From assembly GCA_016927125.1 (NCBI GenBank), contig JAFGNG010000198.1:1-21961 (forward strand): a DNA stretch of 21,961 nt. The letters run 5' to 3'. The position numbers and the translations under genes are program-made. Positions 15,207 to 21,961 of the stretch are shown in pieces. This DNA comes from Planctomycetota bacterium (GTDB taxonomy: Bacteria > Planctomycetota > SZUA-567 > JAFGNG01). Under the pieces are notes generated by a model. It made no database searches, was not told where the DNA came from, and worked only from the letters and a program-made list of their open reading frames with translations. Positions within the stretch are counted from its first letter, which is position 1, and each line of letters begins with the position of its first letter.

Positions 15207-16313
15207 ATGGTTGACTTGCCTGAAATTCGCTCCGAACTGGTTAATATCCAGGCTCTGTTAAAGGGGCTTAATCATACCCTGGGGCTGGATTCCCTCCGGG
15301 ACCGCATTGTTGAAATCGAAGGCATTATGTCGGCGCAGGATTTCTGGAACTCCAACCAGGCGGCCCAAACCGTGATCGAAGAATTAAAAAGCCTTAAAAC
15401 CGTAGTTACTCCCTTGGAGGAGGCTTCGGCCGCGTTGGAGGATCTCAAGCAGCTCCTCGAGCTCGCGGAGGAGGAGAAGGATCCTGAAACTCTCAATGAG
15501 GTTAAGACCGAGTTAGCCTCCCTGCGGGTCAGGCTGGAAGAACTGGAGGTGCGGGCCCTGCTCTCCGGTCCCCATGACGACAATAATGCCTTCTTCAGTG
15601 TCCATGCCGGCGCGGGCGGGAATGACGCCTGTGAATGCGCTGAAATAATCCTGCGCATGTACCTGCGCTTCTTTGAGCGGCAAGGATGGAAGGCAGAGGA
15701 GTTAACTTGGATTCCCGGCGAAGAAGCCGGCCTGCGGGGCGCGACCTACCGCCTCAGAGGCGACCATGTGTATGGTTACATGCGCAGTGAAATCGGGGTG
15801 CACCGGATTGTCCGCATCTCGCCTTTCTCCGGCAGGCGGGAAACCTCCTTTGTCGGGGTTGACGTGGTACCGGAATATGATGATATTAATATCGAAATAG
15901 ATGAAGCCGAACTCCGGATCGACACCTTCCGCTCCAGCGGCAAGGGCGGACAGCATGTCAACAAAACCGACTCCGCAGTCAGGATTACCCACCTCCCCAC
16001 CGGCGCGGTGGTCTCGGTCCAGAACGAACGCTCCCAGCATAAAAACAAGGCCCTGGCCCTGAAATTGCTTAAGGCTAAGCTGCACCATCTTGAAGAGGTC
16101 AAGCGGGAGCAGGAACAGGATAATCTCTATAATGAGAAAGGCGATATCGCCTTTGGCAGCCAGATCCGGAATTATGTCTTTCAGCCTTATACCCAGGTCA
16201 AGGACGCCCGGACCGGGCACGAGGTCGGCGATATCCAACGGGTAATCGACGGCGATCTCTACGGCTTTGTCGAGGCATACCTGCGCTGGGATGTGGCCCG
16301 CAGACAGGATTAG
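15207..16313 (+). CDS. prfB: Peptide chain release factor 2
   Basis: Terminates translation at UGA and UAA. The codon-recognition tripeptide SPF (205-207) identifies RF2 rather than RF1, and GGQ (247-249, in SSGKGGQHVNKT) is the peptidyl-tRNA hydrolysis loop. At 368 aa it is normal length, with the N-terminal helical domain (1-115) and HAGAGGNDACECAE preceding the core. The frame is continuous from ATG 15207, so the +1 programmed frameshift with an in-frame UGA near codon 25, used for autoregulation in most bacteria, is absent. GGGG (15195-15198) is the ribosome site, 8 nt before the ATG and within a hairpin. Confidence 0.97.
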   Translation: MVDLPEIRSELVNIQALLKGLNHTLGLDSLRDRIVEIEGIMSAQDFWNSNQAAQTVIEELKSLKTVVTPLEEASAALEDLKQLLELAEEEKDPETLNEVKTELASLRVRLEELEVRALLSGPHDDNNAFFSVHAGAGGNDACECAEIILRMYLRFFERQGWKAEELTWIPGEEAGLRGATYRLRGDHVYGYMRSEIGVHRIVRISPFSGRRETSFVGVDVVPEYDDINIEIDEAELRIDTFRSSGKGGQHVNKTDSAVRITHLPTGAVVSVQNERSQHKNKALALKLLKAKLHHLEEVKREQEQDNLYNEKGDIAFGSQIRNYVFQPYTQVKDARTGHEVGDIQRVIDGDLYGFVEAYLRWDVARRQD

Positions 16314-16372
16314 GATTTAAGCATTAAGCCAAGATAGATTTATCCCAATTTAACGAATGAAAGGTTAATCAA

Positions 16373-17656
16373 ATGCAGATGGAGGAAATGAAGGATGTGG
16401 ATCCTGAAGTGATGGAGGCGATCGAAAAAGAGATCGCCCGCCAGCAGGATTCAATCGAATTAATCGCCAGTGAGAACTATACCTCGGCCGCGGTGATGGC
16501 GGCGCAAGGGTCGGTCATGACCAACAAGTATGCCGAAGGCTATCCCGGCAAGCGCTATTACGGCGGGTGCGAGTTTGTCGATATCCCGGAACAACTGGCG
16601 ATTGATCGCGCCAAGAAGATCTTCGGCGCCGAGCATGCCAATGTCCAGCCCCACAGCGGCAGTCAAGCTAACATGGCGGTTTACATGGCCTTCCTGCAGC
16701 CCGGTGATACGATTCTCGGCATGAATATTGATCATGGCGGGCACCTCTCCCACGGCACCAAGGTCAATTTTTCCGGCAAGCTCTATAATGTACATACCTA
16801 TGGCGTTTCCCGCGACGATGAACGTATCCACCTTGAGGAAGTCGCAAAAATCGCCAAAGAAGTGAAACCGAAGCTGATCATTGTTGGTGCGAGCGCCTAC
16901 CCGAGAATCCTCGATTTCAAGGGCTTTGCCGAGATCGCCAAGGACGTGGGCGCGCTGTTGATGGCTGACATCGCCCATATCGCGGGGCTGGTGGCAGCCG
17001 GGCTCCATCCGGACCCGGTGCCGCACTGTGATGTGGTTACCACCACCACCCATAAGACGATGCGCGGGCCGCGCGGCGGCATTATTCTCTGCAAGGAAGA
17101 GTACGCCAAGAAGATTAACAGCGCGGTCTTCCCGGGGATGCAAGGCGGGCCGTTGATGCATACCATTGCCGGCAAGGCTGTCGCCCTCAAGGAAGCCCAG
17201 TCCCAGGCCTTCCATGATTACCAGTTCCAGATTCTCGAAAACGCCAAGGTCATGGCGTCTGAATTGCTGAAGCGGGGTTACCGCCTGGCTACCGGCGGGA
17301 CTGATAACCACCTGATGCTGGTTGATCTCCGCACCCACAAGATGACCGGTAAGGAGGCCTCCGCCGTGCTCGACAAGGCCGGCATCACTGTCAATAAGAA
17401 CCTGATCCCCTATGATACCGAATCGCCCTTTGTTACGAGCGGAATCCGGATCGGCTCACCCGCCATGACTACCCGCGGCATGAAAGAGAAGGAAATGGAG
17501 CAGATTGTTAATATCATGGATATGGCGCTAACCAATCCCACGGATGAGCAGAAATTACAAGAATGCCGGGCTCTCAGCCTGGAGTTGACCAATGCTTTCC
17601 CGATTTACGGAACCATGAAAACCGCTTATGGCGAGAACTCCAAGGGCAAGAAATAG
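16373..17656 (+). CDS. glyA: Serine hydroxymethyltransferase
   Basis: PLP enzyme interconverting serine plus tetrahydrofolate with glycine plus 5,10-methylene-tetrahydrofolate, the main source of one-carbon units. The 427-aa length is typical. The PLP lysine is K228 in TTTTHKTMRGPRGG; other motifs are LIASENYTSAAV, YAEGYPGKRYYGGCEFVD, QPHSGSQANMAVY and MADIAHIAGLVAAG. Several ATGs lie close together; I chose 16373 because AAAGG sits 8 nt upstream. It lies 59 bp after prfB and 30 bp before radC. The nearby purN uses the same folate pool. Confidence 0.97.
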   Translation: MQMEEMKDVDPEVMEAIEKEIARQQDSIELIASENYTSAAVMAAQGSVMTNKYAEGYPGKRYYGGCEFVDIPEQLAIDRAKKIFGAEHANVQPHSGSQANMAVYMAFLQPGDTILGMNIDHGGHLSHGTKVNFSGKLYNVHTYGVSRDDERIHLEEVAKIAKEVKPKLIIVGASAYPRILDFKGFAEIAKDVGALLMADIAHIAGLVAAGLHPDPVPHCDVVTTTTHKTMRGPRGGIILCKEEYAKKINSAVFPGMQGGPLMHTIAGKAVALKEAQSQAFHDYQFQILENAKVMASELLKRGYRLATGGTDNHLMLVDLRTHKMTGKEASAVLDKAGITVNKNLIPYDTESPFVTSGIRIGSPAMTTRGMKEKEMEQIVNIMDMALTNPTDEQKLQECRALSLELTNAFPIYGTMKTAYGENSKGKK

Positions 17657-17686
17657 ATCCCGTGGGCTTTAATAATCAGGATTAGC

Positions 17687-18775
17687 ATGAAAGCAAAATC
17701 TTCACTGCCCGGCTCTGTCCCGCTCCCCAAGATTTACGCGCAGATGGTCGGCGTGTTGCAGGAAGCGATGGGAGAAAAACCCTTTTCCGAACTGCTTGGA
17801 AAGGTTTGGGAGACCGGCGTTGAGGATGCCCTCCCCGTGGCGAGAGAACATGGAATCCTGCGGCAGATGTCCCGCCTGGGATGGCTTGACGGGTTGGAAG
17901 AAGCTGAGTGCGTCAAGCGCGCGGAAGAAATTATCCGGGAATTCTCAGAAAAGGTCGATCGCACCCCCGCCGTCGTCAGCATACTCTTCCGGCTTTATTC
18001 GGACGGGATGTACGGTCTCTTCCCCAATGGGATCTGTGGAAACCCCCCAAACTGCAAAGCCTGCGCCTTGACCAGGATCTGTGCCTGGTACAATGCCCCC
18101 CCTTCGATCTCGGCCAGGGATAAGATTCTTTCCCCGGCAGAACGGCTGTATACCAATGGGGATGAGGATTTGAGCGATGAGGAAATGCTCGCCCTGGTGA
18201 TCGATTCCGGCAAAACCTCTGACAAATCCCTAAAATTGTCGCGGGAACTTCTTAGCAGGTACGGCAGCCTGCGCAAACTTTCCCAGGCAACAGCGACCGA
18301 ATTGGTCAGCTATGCCGCGATCAATAAGGTTAAGGCGCTACGGATCCTCGCGGCGTTCTCCCTGGCAGAGCGGATGTCTGAAGAAGTTCGCCGCAAGGGA
18401 CCGGCAGTGCGCTCTGGCAAGGATTTCTACGACCTCTATTACCAGCGCCTGCGCGATTTGCGCCAGGAGGTCTTTTACGTGGTCATGCTGGATCAACGCA
18501 ACCGCGTGATCCGGGATGAGCAGGTCTCGCAAGGCTCCTTGACCGGCGCGCTGGTACATCCGCGCGAGGTCTTCGCCCCCGCGGTGCGCGAGTCCGCCGC
18601 CGCGGTAGCATTGGTGCATAACCATCCCAGTGGTGATCCCGAGCCCTCCCAGGAAGACAAGGCCATCACCTCGCGCCTGAAGGAAACCGCCAATGTCCTT
18701 GGCATCAGGCTGCTTGACCATGTGATCATCGGCGAGGGGAGTTACACCAGCTTTGTTGATGAAAATCTCCTCTAA
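17687..18775 (+). CDS. radC: RadC-family JAB/MPN protein with N-terminal Cys4 (Fe-S-like) extension
   Basis: Residues about 145-225 form the RadC helical lead (PAERLYTNGDEDLSDEEMLALVI, RYGSLRKLS), whose usual helix-hairpin-helix IKGIG is degenerate (SYAAINKVKA). Residues 235-362 form the JAB/MPN metalloprotease-like domain with zinc-site residues H311 and H313 in HNHPSGDPEPS and D324. Typical RadC is about 220-230 aa; this one is 362 aa. The extra N-terminus (1-140) is helical and ends in C117-X5-C123-X2-C126-X5-C132, close to the C-X6-C-X2-C-X5-C Fe-S loop of endonuclease III and MutY, though no glycosylase catalytic Lys/Asp is evident. RadC function is unsettled in general. The ribosome site is CAGGA. 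It is the last gene of the ileS run. Confidence 0.9.
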   Translation: MKAKSSLPGSVPLPKIYAQMVGVLQEAMGEKPFSELLGKVWETGVEDALPVAREHGILRQMSRLGWLDGLEEAECVKRAEEIIREFSEKVDRTPAVVSILFRLYSDGMYGLFPNGICGNPPNCKACALTRICAWYNAPPSISARDKILSPAERLYTNGDEDLSDEEMLALVIDSGKTSDKSLKLSRELLSRYGSLRKLSQATATELVSYAAINKVKALRILAAFSLAERMSEEVRRKGPAVRSGKDFYDLYYQRLRDLRQEVFYVVMLDQRNRVIRDEQVSQGSLTGALVHPREVFAPAVRESAAAVALVHNHPSGDPEPSQEDKAITSRLKETANVLGIRLLDHVIIGEGSYTSFVDENLL

Positions 18776-18805
18776 AAACCTGATCACCAAAAAGTCTCAC
18801 AATGA

Positions 18806-18836
18806 AAAACCCCGGCCTTGCGGCCGAGGTTTTATT
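18806..18836 (+). terminator. Strong, probably bidirectional terminator between radC and the sugar operon
   Basis: AAAACCCCGGCC (18806-18817) pairs with GGCCGAGGTTTT (18822-18833) around TTGC with one C-A mismatch. On the plus strand it runs into TTTTATTA; on the minus strand the A-rich left side becomes GGTTTTTC. It can end both radC transcripts and the convergent Gfo/Idh operon. Confidence 0.88.
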
Positions 18837-18859
18837 ACTATTAAGCTCAGCTGGCAGGT

Positions 18860-20044
18860 CTATTTGAATTGCGGATCGCATTGCATCTGTGGCCGGACTT
18901 TTTTCTTGAAGGTTGATTTTTCCCGCAAGCGCTTTAATTCAGCGTCATATTCGCGGCGGCTGATCGGCAGTTTGACTTCCTTGCCTTTAAAGGACGAAAG
19001 CATGATCGCGTTGGTCAGCTCCAGGCTCGCCAGGCCGGATTCACCGGAGCATTCCAGCCTCTCGTTCAGGACGAGGTGACGGGCAAAATTACGGATCACA
19101 TGGTAATGTTGTTGATCCACCGGCTTAAAGTTATAGACCTCCTGGATCTTTTTAGGTACGCCCCACATCTCTTTGGTCTTCTTGGTAAAGGCTGGTACTG
19201 CCGGCTCATAGCGCCAGAATTCCAGATTGCTGTCGCGCCAGATCAGCTTGCCCTTATCCCCGACAATTTCAATCATTTGGCCGGGTTTAAGTTCATTGGT
19301 GGAGGTGTAGAAGTAGCCGGTACCGCCGTCTTTATATTTCAAGGTAGCTTCCGCAAAATCCTCAACCTCAATGTTGTGCATCAGGGTCTTGATATTGCCA
19401 TTCACGGAGACCGGTAGGCCGGCGAGTTGGACAAAGATATCAATGACATGCGGCGCCTGGTTCATCATCACGCCGCCGCCCTCGCCTTCCCAGGTCGCGC
19501 GCCAACTGCCGGAGTCATAGTAAGCCTGGGTGCGGTATTCCGGGGAGATCATGATGGTACGCTGGATCTTGCCAAGCTTGCCGGAGCGGACAATCTCCAG
19601 CGCCTTGCTGATGGCCGGCTCAAAGCGGCGCTGGAACATCACCCCGAGCTTTACCCGGTATTTCTTCGCTGCCTTGACCATTTTGTCGGCGCTGCTGATG
19701 GTTTCAGCCAAAGGCTTTTCGCAGAGGACGTGCATTTTTGCCTTTATGCAGTCGAGGCAGGTCTTGAGGTGGAGCGGATGCGGGGTCGCGATGATTACTG
19801 CTTCCGCAAGACCGGATTTGATGAGTTCCTGGTGGTTCTTAAAGACAGGCACCTTGAATTTCTTGCCGACCTTCTCGGCCTGCTCCAGGTTGGCGTCGAC
19901 AACTGCCACGAGTTCCATTTCCGGTACTCGCTTGCGGACACTCTCGCTATGGCGCATACCCATGCTGCCGACACCGATCACGGCCGTGCGCAGTTTCCTA
20001 ATCTTTCTGGCGGCTTTTTTCTTCGTTGCTTTCTTCTTGGCCAT
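18860..20044 (-). CDS. Gfo/Idh/MocA family NAD(P)-dependent oxidoreductase
   Basis: I chose the ATG at 20044 (394 aa): GAAGGG lies about 8 nt upstream and the previous gene stops 1 bp before it. Residues 20-140 are a Rossmann domain with VIGVGSMGMRHS and the family EKP motif (109-111, in CEKPLAET), whose lysine is normally catalytic. Residues about 145-330 are the C-terminal alpha/beta sheet domain (GVMFQRRFEPA, GGGVMMNQAPHVIDIF). The family oxidises or reduces sugars, inositols and related polyols. The specific substrate is not shown by the sequence; coupling to D-lyxose isomerase suggests a sugar. The N-terminus MAKKKATKKKAARKIRK is unusually basic. The C-terminus has another basic stretch, ending at QFK. 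Confidence 0.92.
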   Translation of the reverse strand: MAKKKATKKKAARKIRKLRTAVIGVGSMGMRHSESVRKRVPEMELVAVVDANLEQAEKVGKKFKVPVFKNHQELIKSGLAEAVIIATPHPLHLKTCLDCIKAKMHVLCEKPLAETISSADKMVKAAKKYRVKLGVMFQRRFEPAISKALEIVRSGKLGKIQRTIMISPEYRTQAYYDSGSWRATWEGEGGGVMMNQAPHVIDIFVQLAGLPVSVNGNIKTLMHNIEVEDFAEATLKYKDGGTGYFYTSTNELKPGQMIEIVGDKGKLIWRDSNLEFWRYEPAVPAFTKKTKEMWGVPKKIQEVYNFKPVDQQHYHVIRNFARHLVLNERLECSGESGLASLELTNAIMLSSFKGKEVKLPISRREYDAELKRLREKSTFKKKVRPQMQCDPQFK

Positions 20045-20045
20045 G

Positions 20046-20756
20046 CTATTTACCCTTCTTTTTGGCATACGAATAATATTTCGGATAATCACCTACCAAC
20101 AGGTGAATCGGTTCTTCATCTTCTTCCACCTTCGGGAACCGCCCGATGGGTTTTTCAAAACGGTTGTCATAATGATCATCATTGACCCTGGAAACCTCTC
20201 CCGCCATCGCCTTACCGTGGCCCGGTTCGGCCCAGAAGGCATGGTAGAGCCGGGAGGGAATGGTCATGGATTCACCCGGCCCAAGCACTACATCGGTCCC
20301 GGCGGGGAACTTGCGGGTAACCCCGTCCATCTGGATTGTAACCTCGGTATCGGCCAACCGGTCATTATCATCAGCATTGTAAACCTTGATTATCAGGTTG
20401 GCGCCGCCACGGTTAATAATATCCTCGGTCTTATTGAAGTGAAAGTGCATCGGGGTCATCTGGCCGTCGCGGATAATCATGATCTTCTCGGCGTAATTGC
20501 GCGCCCCCGGTTCATCGGCTGTCTCCAGGGCGCCGTTGCGGAGGGTAAAGAGGAAGAGGCCGAAGGCATCAAAATTACCCTCCCCGAAGTCGGTGATATC
20601 CCAGCCGAGTTCGTGGTCCGCGATCTCTCGTGCTTCCGGGCCCTTCTCCTGCCACTCCTGCGGGGTCCAGTAAGCAAAGGGAGGGAGGAGGAATTGGTGT
20701 GAATCCAGTACCTCCATGGCATCTTTCAGGATGGCATTAATTTCCGAACGCTTCAT
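20046..20756 (-). CDS. D-lyxose isomerase (cupin-type)
   Basis: Catalyses D-lyxose to D-xylulose, and in characterised relatives also D-mannose to D-fructose, with a divalent metal. At 236 aa it matches the family. The N-terminus MKRSEINAILKDAMEVL and HELGWDITDFGEGNF are family-like. Cupin metal ligands are H104, H106 and E111 in TPMHFHFNKTED, with H172 in SRLYHAFWAEPG. AAGGA is 7 nt before the ATG. It has its own near-perfect promoter and is followed by the Gfo/Idh oxidoreductase after 1 bp, so the pair is one translationally linked operon. No sugar transporter or kinase is in the window. A related cupin sugar isomerase of other specificity is possible. Confidence 0.88.
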   Translation of the reverse strand: MKRSEINAILKDAMEVLDSHQFLLPPFAYWTPQEWQEKGPEAREIADHELGWDITDFGEGNFDAFGLFLFTLRNGALETADEPGARNYAEKIMIIRDGQMTPMHFHFNKTEDIINRGGANLIIKVYNADDNDRLADTEVTIQMDGVTRKFPAGTDVVLGPGESMTIPSRLYHAFWAEPGHGKAMAGEVSRVNDDHYDNRFEKPIGRFPKVEEDEEPIHLLVGDYPKYYSYAKKKGK

Positions 20757-20834
20757 GGTTATGTCCTTTTAAAAACGCTGTTAAAACTCCAGAAATAGAA
20801 CAATATTGACCTGAGGAAGACTTTTCTTCCCCTC

Positions 20835-20878
20835 TGCTGTAAGACAGCATTATATTGGGGTATAAAGGGATATGTCAA
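20835..20878 (-). promoter_or_regulatory. Consensus promoter of the D-lyxose isomerase operon with an inverted repeat at the start site
   Basis: On the minus strand, perfect TTGACA (20878-20873), an 18-nt spacer and perfect TATAAT (20854-20849). Just downstream, TGCTGT and ACAGCA (20835-20849) form a 15-bp inverted repeat with 3 nt between arms, covering the expected transcription start near 20842. The leader of about 85 nt also holds GGAAGA/TCTTCC arms (20815-20830). The repeat is placed as a classical repressor operator would be. Confidence 0.8.
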
Positions 20879-20922
20879 TTAACAAGTGGATTTCTTTTAA
20901 AATTGGTATCGGGGCTGGTCAG

Positions 20923-21519
20923 TTAAGCGTTAGGATATGGCAATTCCGTCTCGAAAACGCCGTCATGATCCTCATCCAGCTTCAAGAGGCGCCATAAGCC
21001 CTTAGGCAGGAGATCCCGGATATCCATCAAGGTGGTTGGGTCGACATCGAAATCGGTCAGGACCGTGCTCGGGCCGCGGAAGCTGAAATCGAAATCAACC
21101 TTGCCATCGCCATTGCGATCCCACTCCTGCCGCCAGCGGTTCATGAAGAGATGCTTGATCGTGAGATCCGGCTTGCGATCACTATCGAGATACCGCTCGA
21201 ACAGGATCATGGAGCCATTGCTGGTATCGAAATAACACGCCACGTCAATCAGATCATCATCGTTGAGGTCGTACATCTCGCGGGTTTTCTTGCCATCCTG
21301 GTAATAGCGCCAGAGGTCAATCCGCCCGTCGCTCCCCCGGCTGTCGAGTTCTTCTTGCGTAGGTACGCCGTCACGGAGGATCTGGCGTCCCTGCCAACCT
21401 TCGGGTGAGAGATAATTTTCATCAAGGTTAATAACGTGGGGGCCATAGTCATGGAAACCAAGGCATCCGCAGATAAAAAGTCCGGCAGCGGCCAACCCGA
21501 TCCATCTCAGCCTGTTCAT
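20923..21519 (-). CDS. Predicted lipoprotein with Asp-rich calcium-loop-like repeats
   Basis: I chose the ATG at 21519 (198 aa): AGGAG lies 6 nt upstream, whereas the ATG at 21525 touches that site. The signal peptide ends in FICGC, an atypical but acceptable lipobox with C19 lipidated. The mature protein has Asp/Asn-rich turns: DSRGSDGRID (59-68), DLNDDDLID (84-92), DSDRKPDL (112-119), DRNGDGKVD (134-142) and DEDHDGVFE (182-190), mostly 22-28 residues apart with aromatic beta-like stretches between. These resemble dockerin/EF-hand-like DxNxDG calcium loops. I do not recognise a named family; function is unknown, probably at the cell surface. It follows the pseudopilin-like gene by 32 bp on the same strand. 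Confidence 0.8.
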   Translation of the reverse strand: MNRLRWIGLAAAGLFICGCLGFHDYGPHVINLDENYLSPEGWQGRQILRDGVPTQEELDSRGSDGRIDLWRYYQDGKKTREMYDLNDDDLIDVACYFDTSNGSMILFERYLDSDRKPDLTIKHLFMNRWRQEWDRNGDGKVDFDFSFRGPSTVLTDFDVDPTTLMDIRDLLPKGLWRLLKLDEDHDGVFETELPYPNA

Positions 21520-21551
21520 TGCCATCTCCTTTCGACAGTTGCCAGGTAAGC

Positions 21552-21961
21552 TTAATTGTTACCCAGGATAAACCGGAACAGCAGGGAGTCTCCGGTATCC
21601 CAGGAAGGGTCCGCCTCTCCGGCGAAGAACCTGACGTGGCCATCGCCAAAGAGCGCGTTGATCCCTTCGTCATGCAACTCGAAGAATTCCGTAAAGACCG
21701 CCTTCCTGTTATTATTACCAAACCGCAGGTCGATACTGATTTCCGGTAATTCAGCTAAAACCCCATTAATGACTTTACGCATCTTGCTGCCACATTTGAT
21801 AGTAGTACAGTAACAGGTATCATCATAAAAATTATACTTGCCGTATTTAGCCGAATCAATAGTGAAGGGCGCCCCGGTGCTGTCGGTGATCCTGTTGAGA
21901 TCAGAATTCGGGCACCACATCACCTCCATCACTAAATATTGGTCGTTTATTAATAATGGAC
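21552..21961 (-). CDS. Pseudopilin-like protein with H-X9-DG C-terminal domain (5' partial)
   Basis: The frame stays open to the right edge, so the N-terminus (expected prepilin cleavage/methylation site) lies outside. The C-terminal signature is exact: His, nine residues (DEGINALFG), then DG, followed by HVRF. The upstream VMWCPNSDLNR fits the cysteine-containing VxCPSD-like segment of the same family. Such proteins resemble type II secretion or type IV pilus-like minor pilins and are strongly expanded in Planctomycetes, Lentisphaerae and Verrucomicrobia. Four cysteines (WCPN, TCYC, IKCG) may form disulfides. It is probably exported and surface or periplasm associated; role unknown. It precedes the Asp-rich lipoprotein gene by 32 bp. 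Confidence 0.8.
   Translation of the reverse strand, partial: PLLINDQYLVMEVMWCPNSDLNRITDSTGAPFTIDSAKYGKYNFYDDTCYCTTIKCGSKMRKVINGVLAELPEISIDLRFGNNNRKAVFTEFFELHDEGINALFGDGHVRFFAGEADPSWDTGDSLLFRFILGNN

Noticed and set aside
15255..15275. AAGGGG followed by CTT near codon 19-21 of prfB, resembling a programmed frameshift stimulator
   Set aside because: No UGA follows in frame and the frame is continuous, so no recoding is needed; the resemblance may be chance or a relic.
19427..20702. Two long plus-strand frames (252 and 390 codons) opposite the sugar operon
   Set aside because: They lie antisense to two well-recognised enzymes with conserved motifs; neither shows family motifs.

Overview
The window (about 22 kb, GC-moderate, densely coded) looks like chromosomal DNA of a free-living, polysaccharide-using bacterium. 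It is mostly housekeeping genes flanked by secreted carbohydrate-active and surface proteins. Three features point to the PVC group (Planctomycetes/Lentisphaerae-type) or a neighbouring uncultured phylum: a pseudopilin-like protein with the H-X9-DG C-terminal signature, a PurN with a glycine-rich SGGGR N-terminal loop, and a large DUF5060-type glycosidase. This placement is an inference. There is no rRNA, tRNA, CRISPR array, transposase or phage gene, and no clear sign of recent transfer.

Layout. (1) Positions 1-4769 hold the end of a large secreted-type glycoside hydrolase, a response regulator with a coiled-coil tail, and a convergent secreted right-handed beta-helix protein. (2) Positions 4915-6103 are a self-contained asd unit (promoter, gene, terminator). 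(3) Positions 6115-8930 are a tight operon nadA-yggS-proC-yggU with overlapping or abutting genes, a near-consensus promoter, and a short leader that can form two mutually exclusive hairpins. (4) Positions 8994-11092 hold an AT-rich palindrome overlapping a possible promoter, a purine nucleoside phosphorylase, an orphan lipoprotein, and a strong terminator. (5) Positions 11158-18833 are a collinear run ileS-purN-prfB-glyA-radC with 30-59 bp gaps, closed by a strong bidirectional terminator. glyA and purN both touch one-carbon folate metabolism; ileS and prfB are translation genes. (6) The minus-strand block at the right end has a two-gene sugar operon (D-lyxose isomerase, then a Gfo/Idh/MocA oxidoreductase, 1 bp apart) behind a perfect -35/-10 pair. 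Upstream lie a lipoprotein with Asp-rich calcium-loop-like repeats and the C-terminal part of an H-X9-DG pseudopilin-like protein.

Most notable: the RadC homologue carries an N-terminal extension of about 140 residues containing a Cys-X5-Cys-X2-Cys-X5-Cys cluster that resembles the Fe-S loop at the end of endonuclease III. Other points of interest are candidate regulatory structures at nadA, at the nucleoside phosphorylase, at prfB and at the D-lyxose isomerase promoter, plus an Asn-to-Asp change at the base-recognition position of the nucleoside phosphorylase. No wholly new multi-gene system is evident; the novelty is in gene architecture and leader/operator structures.
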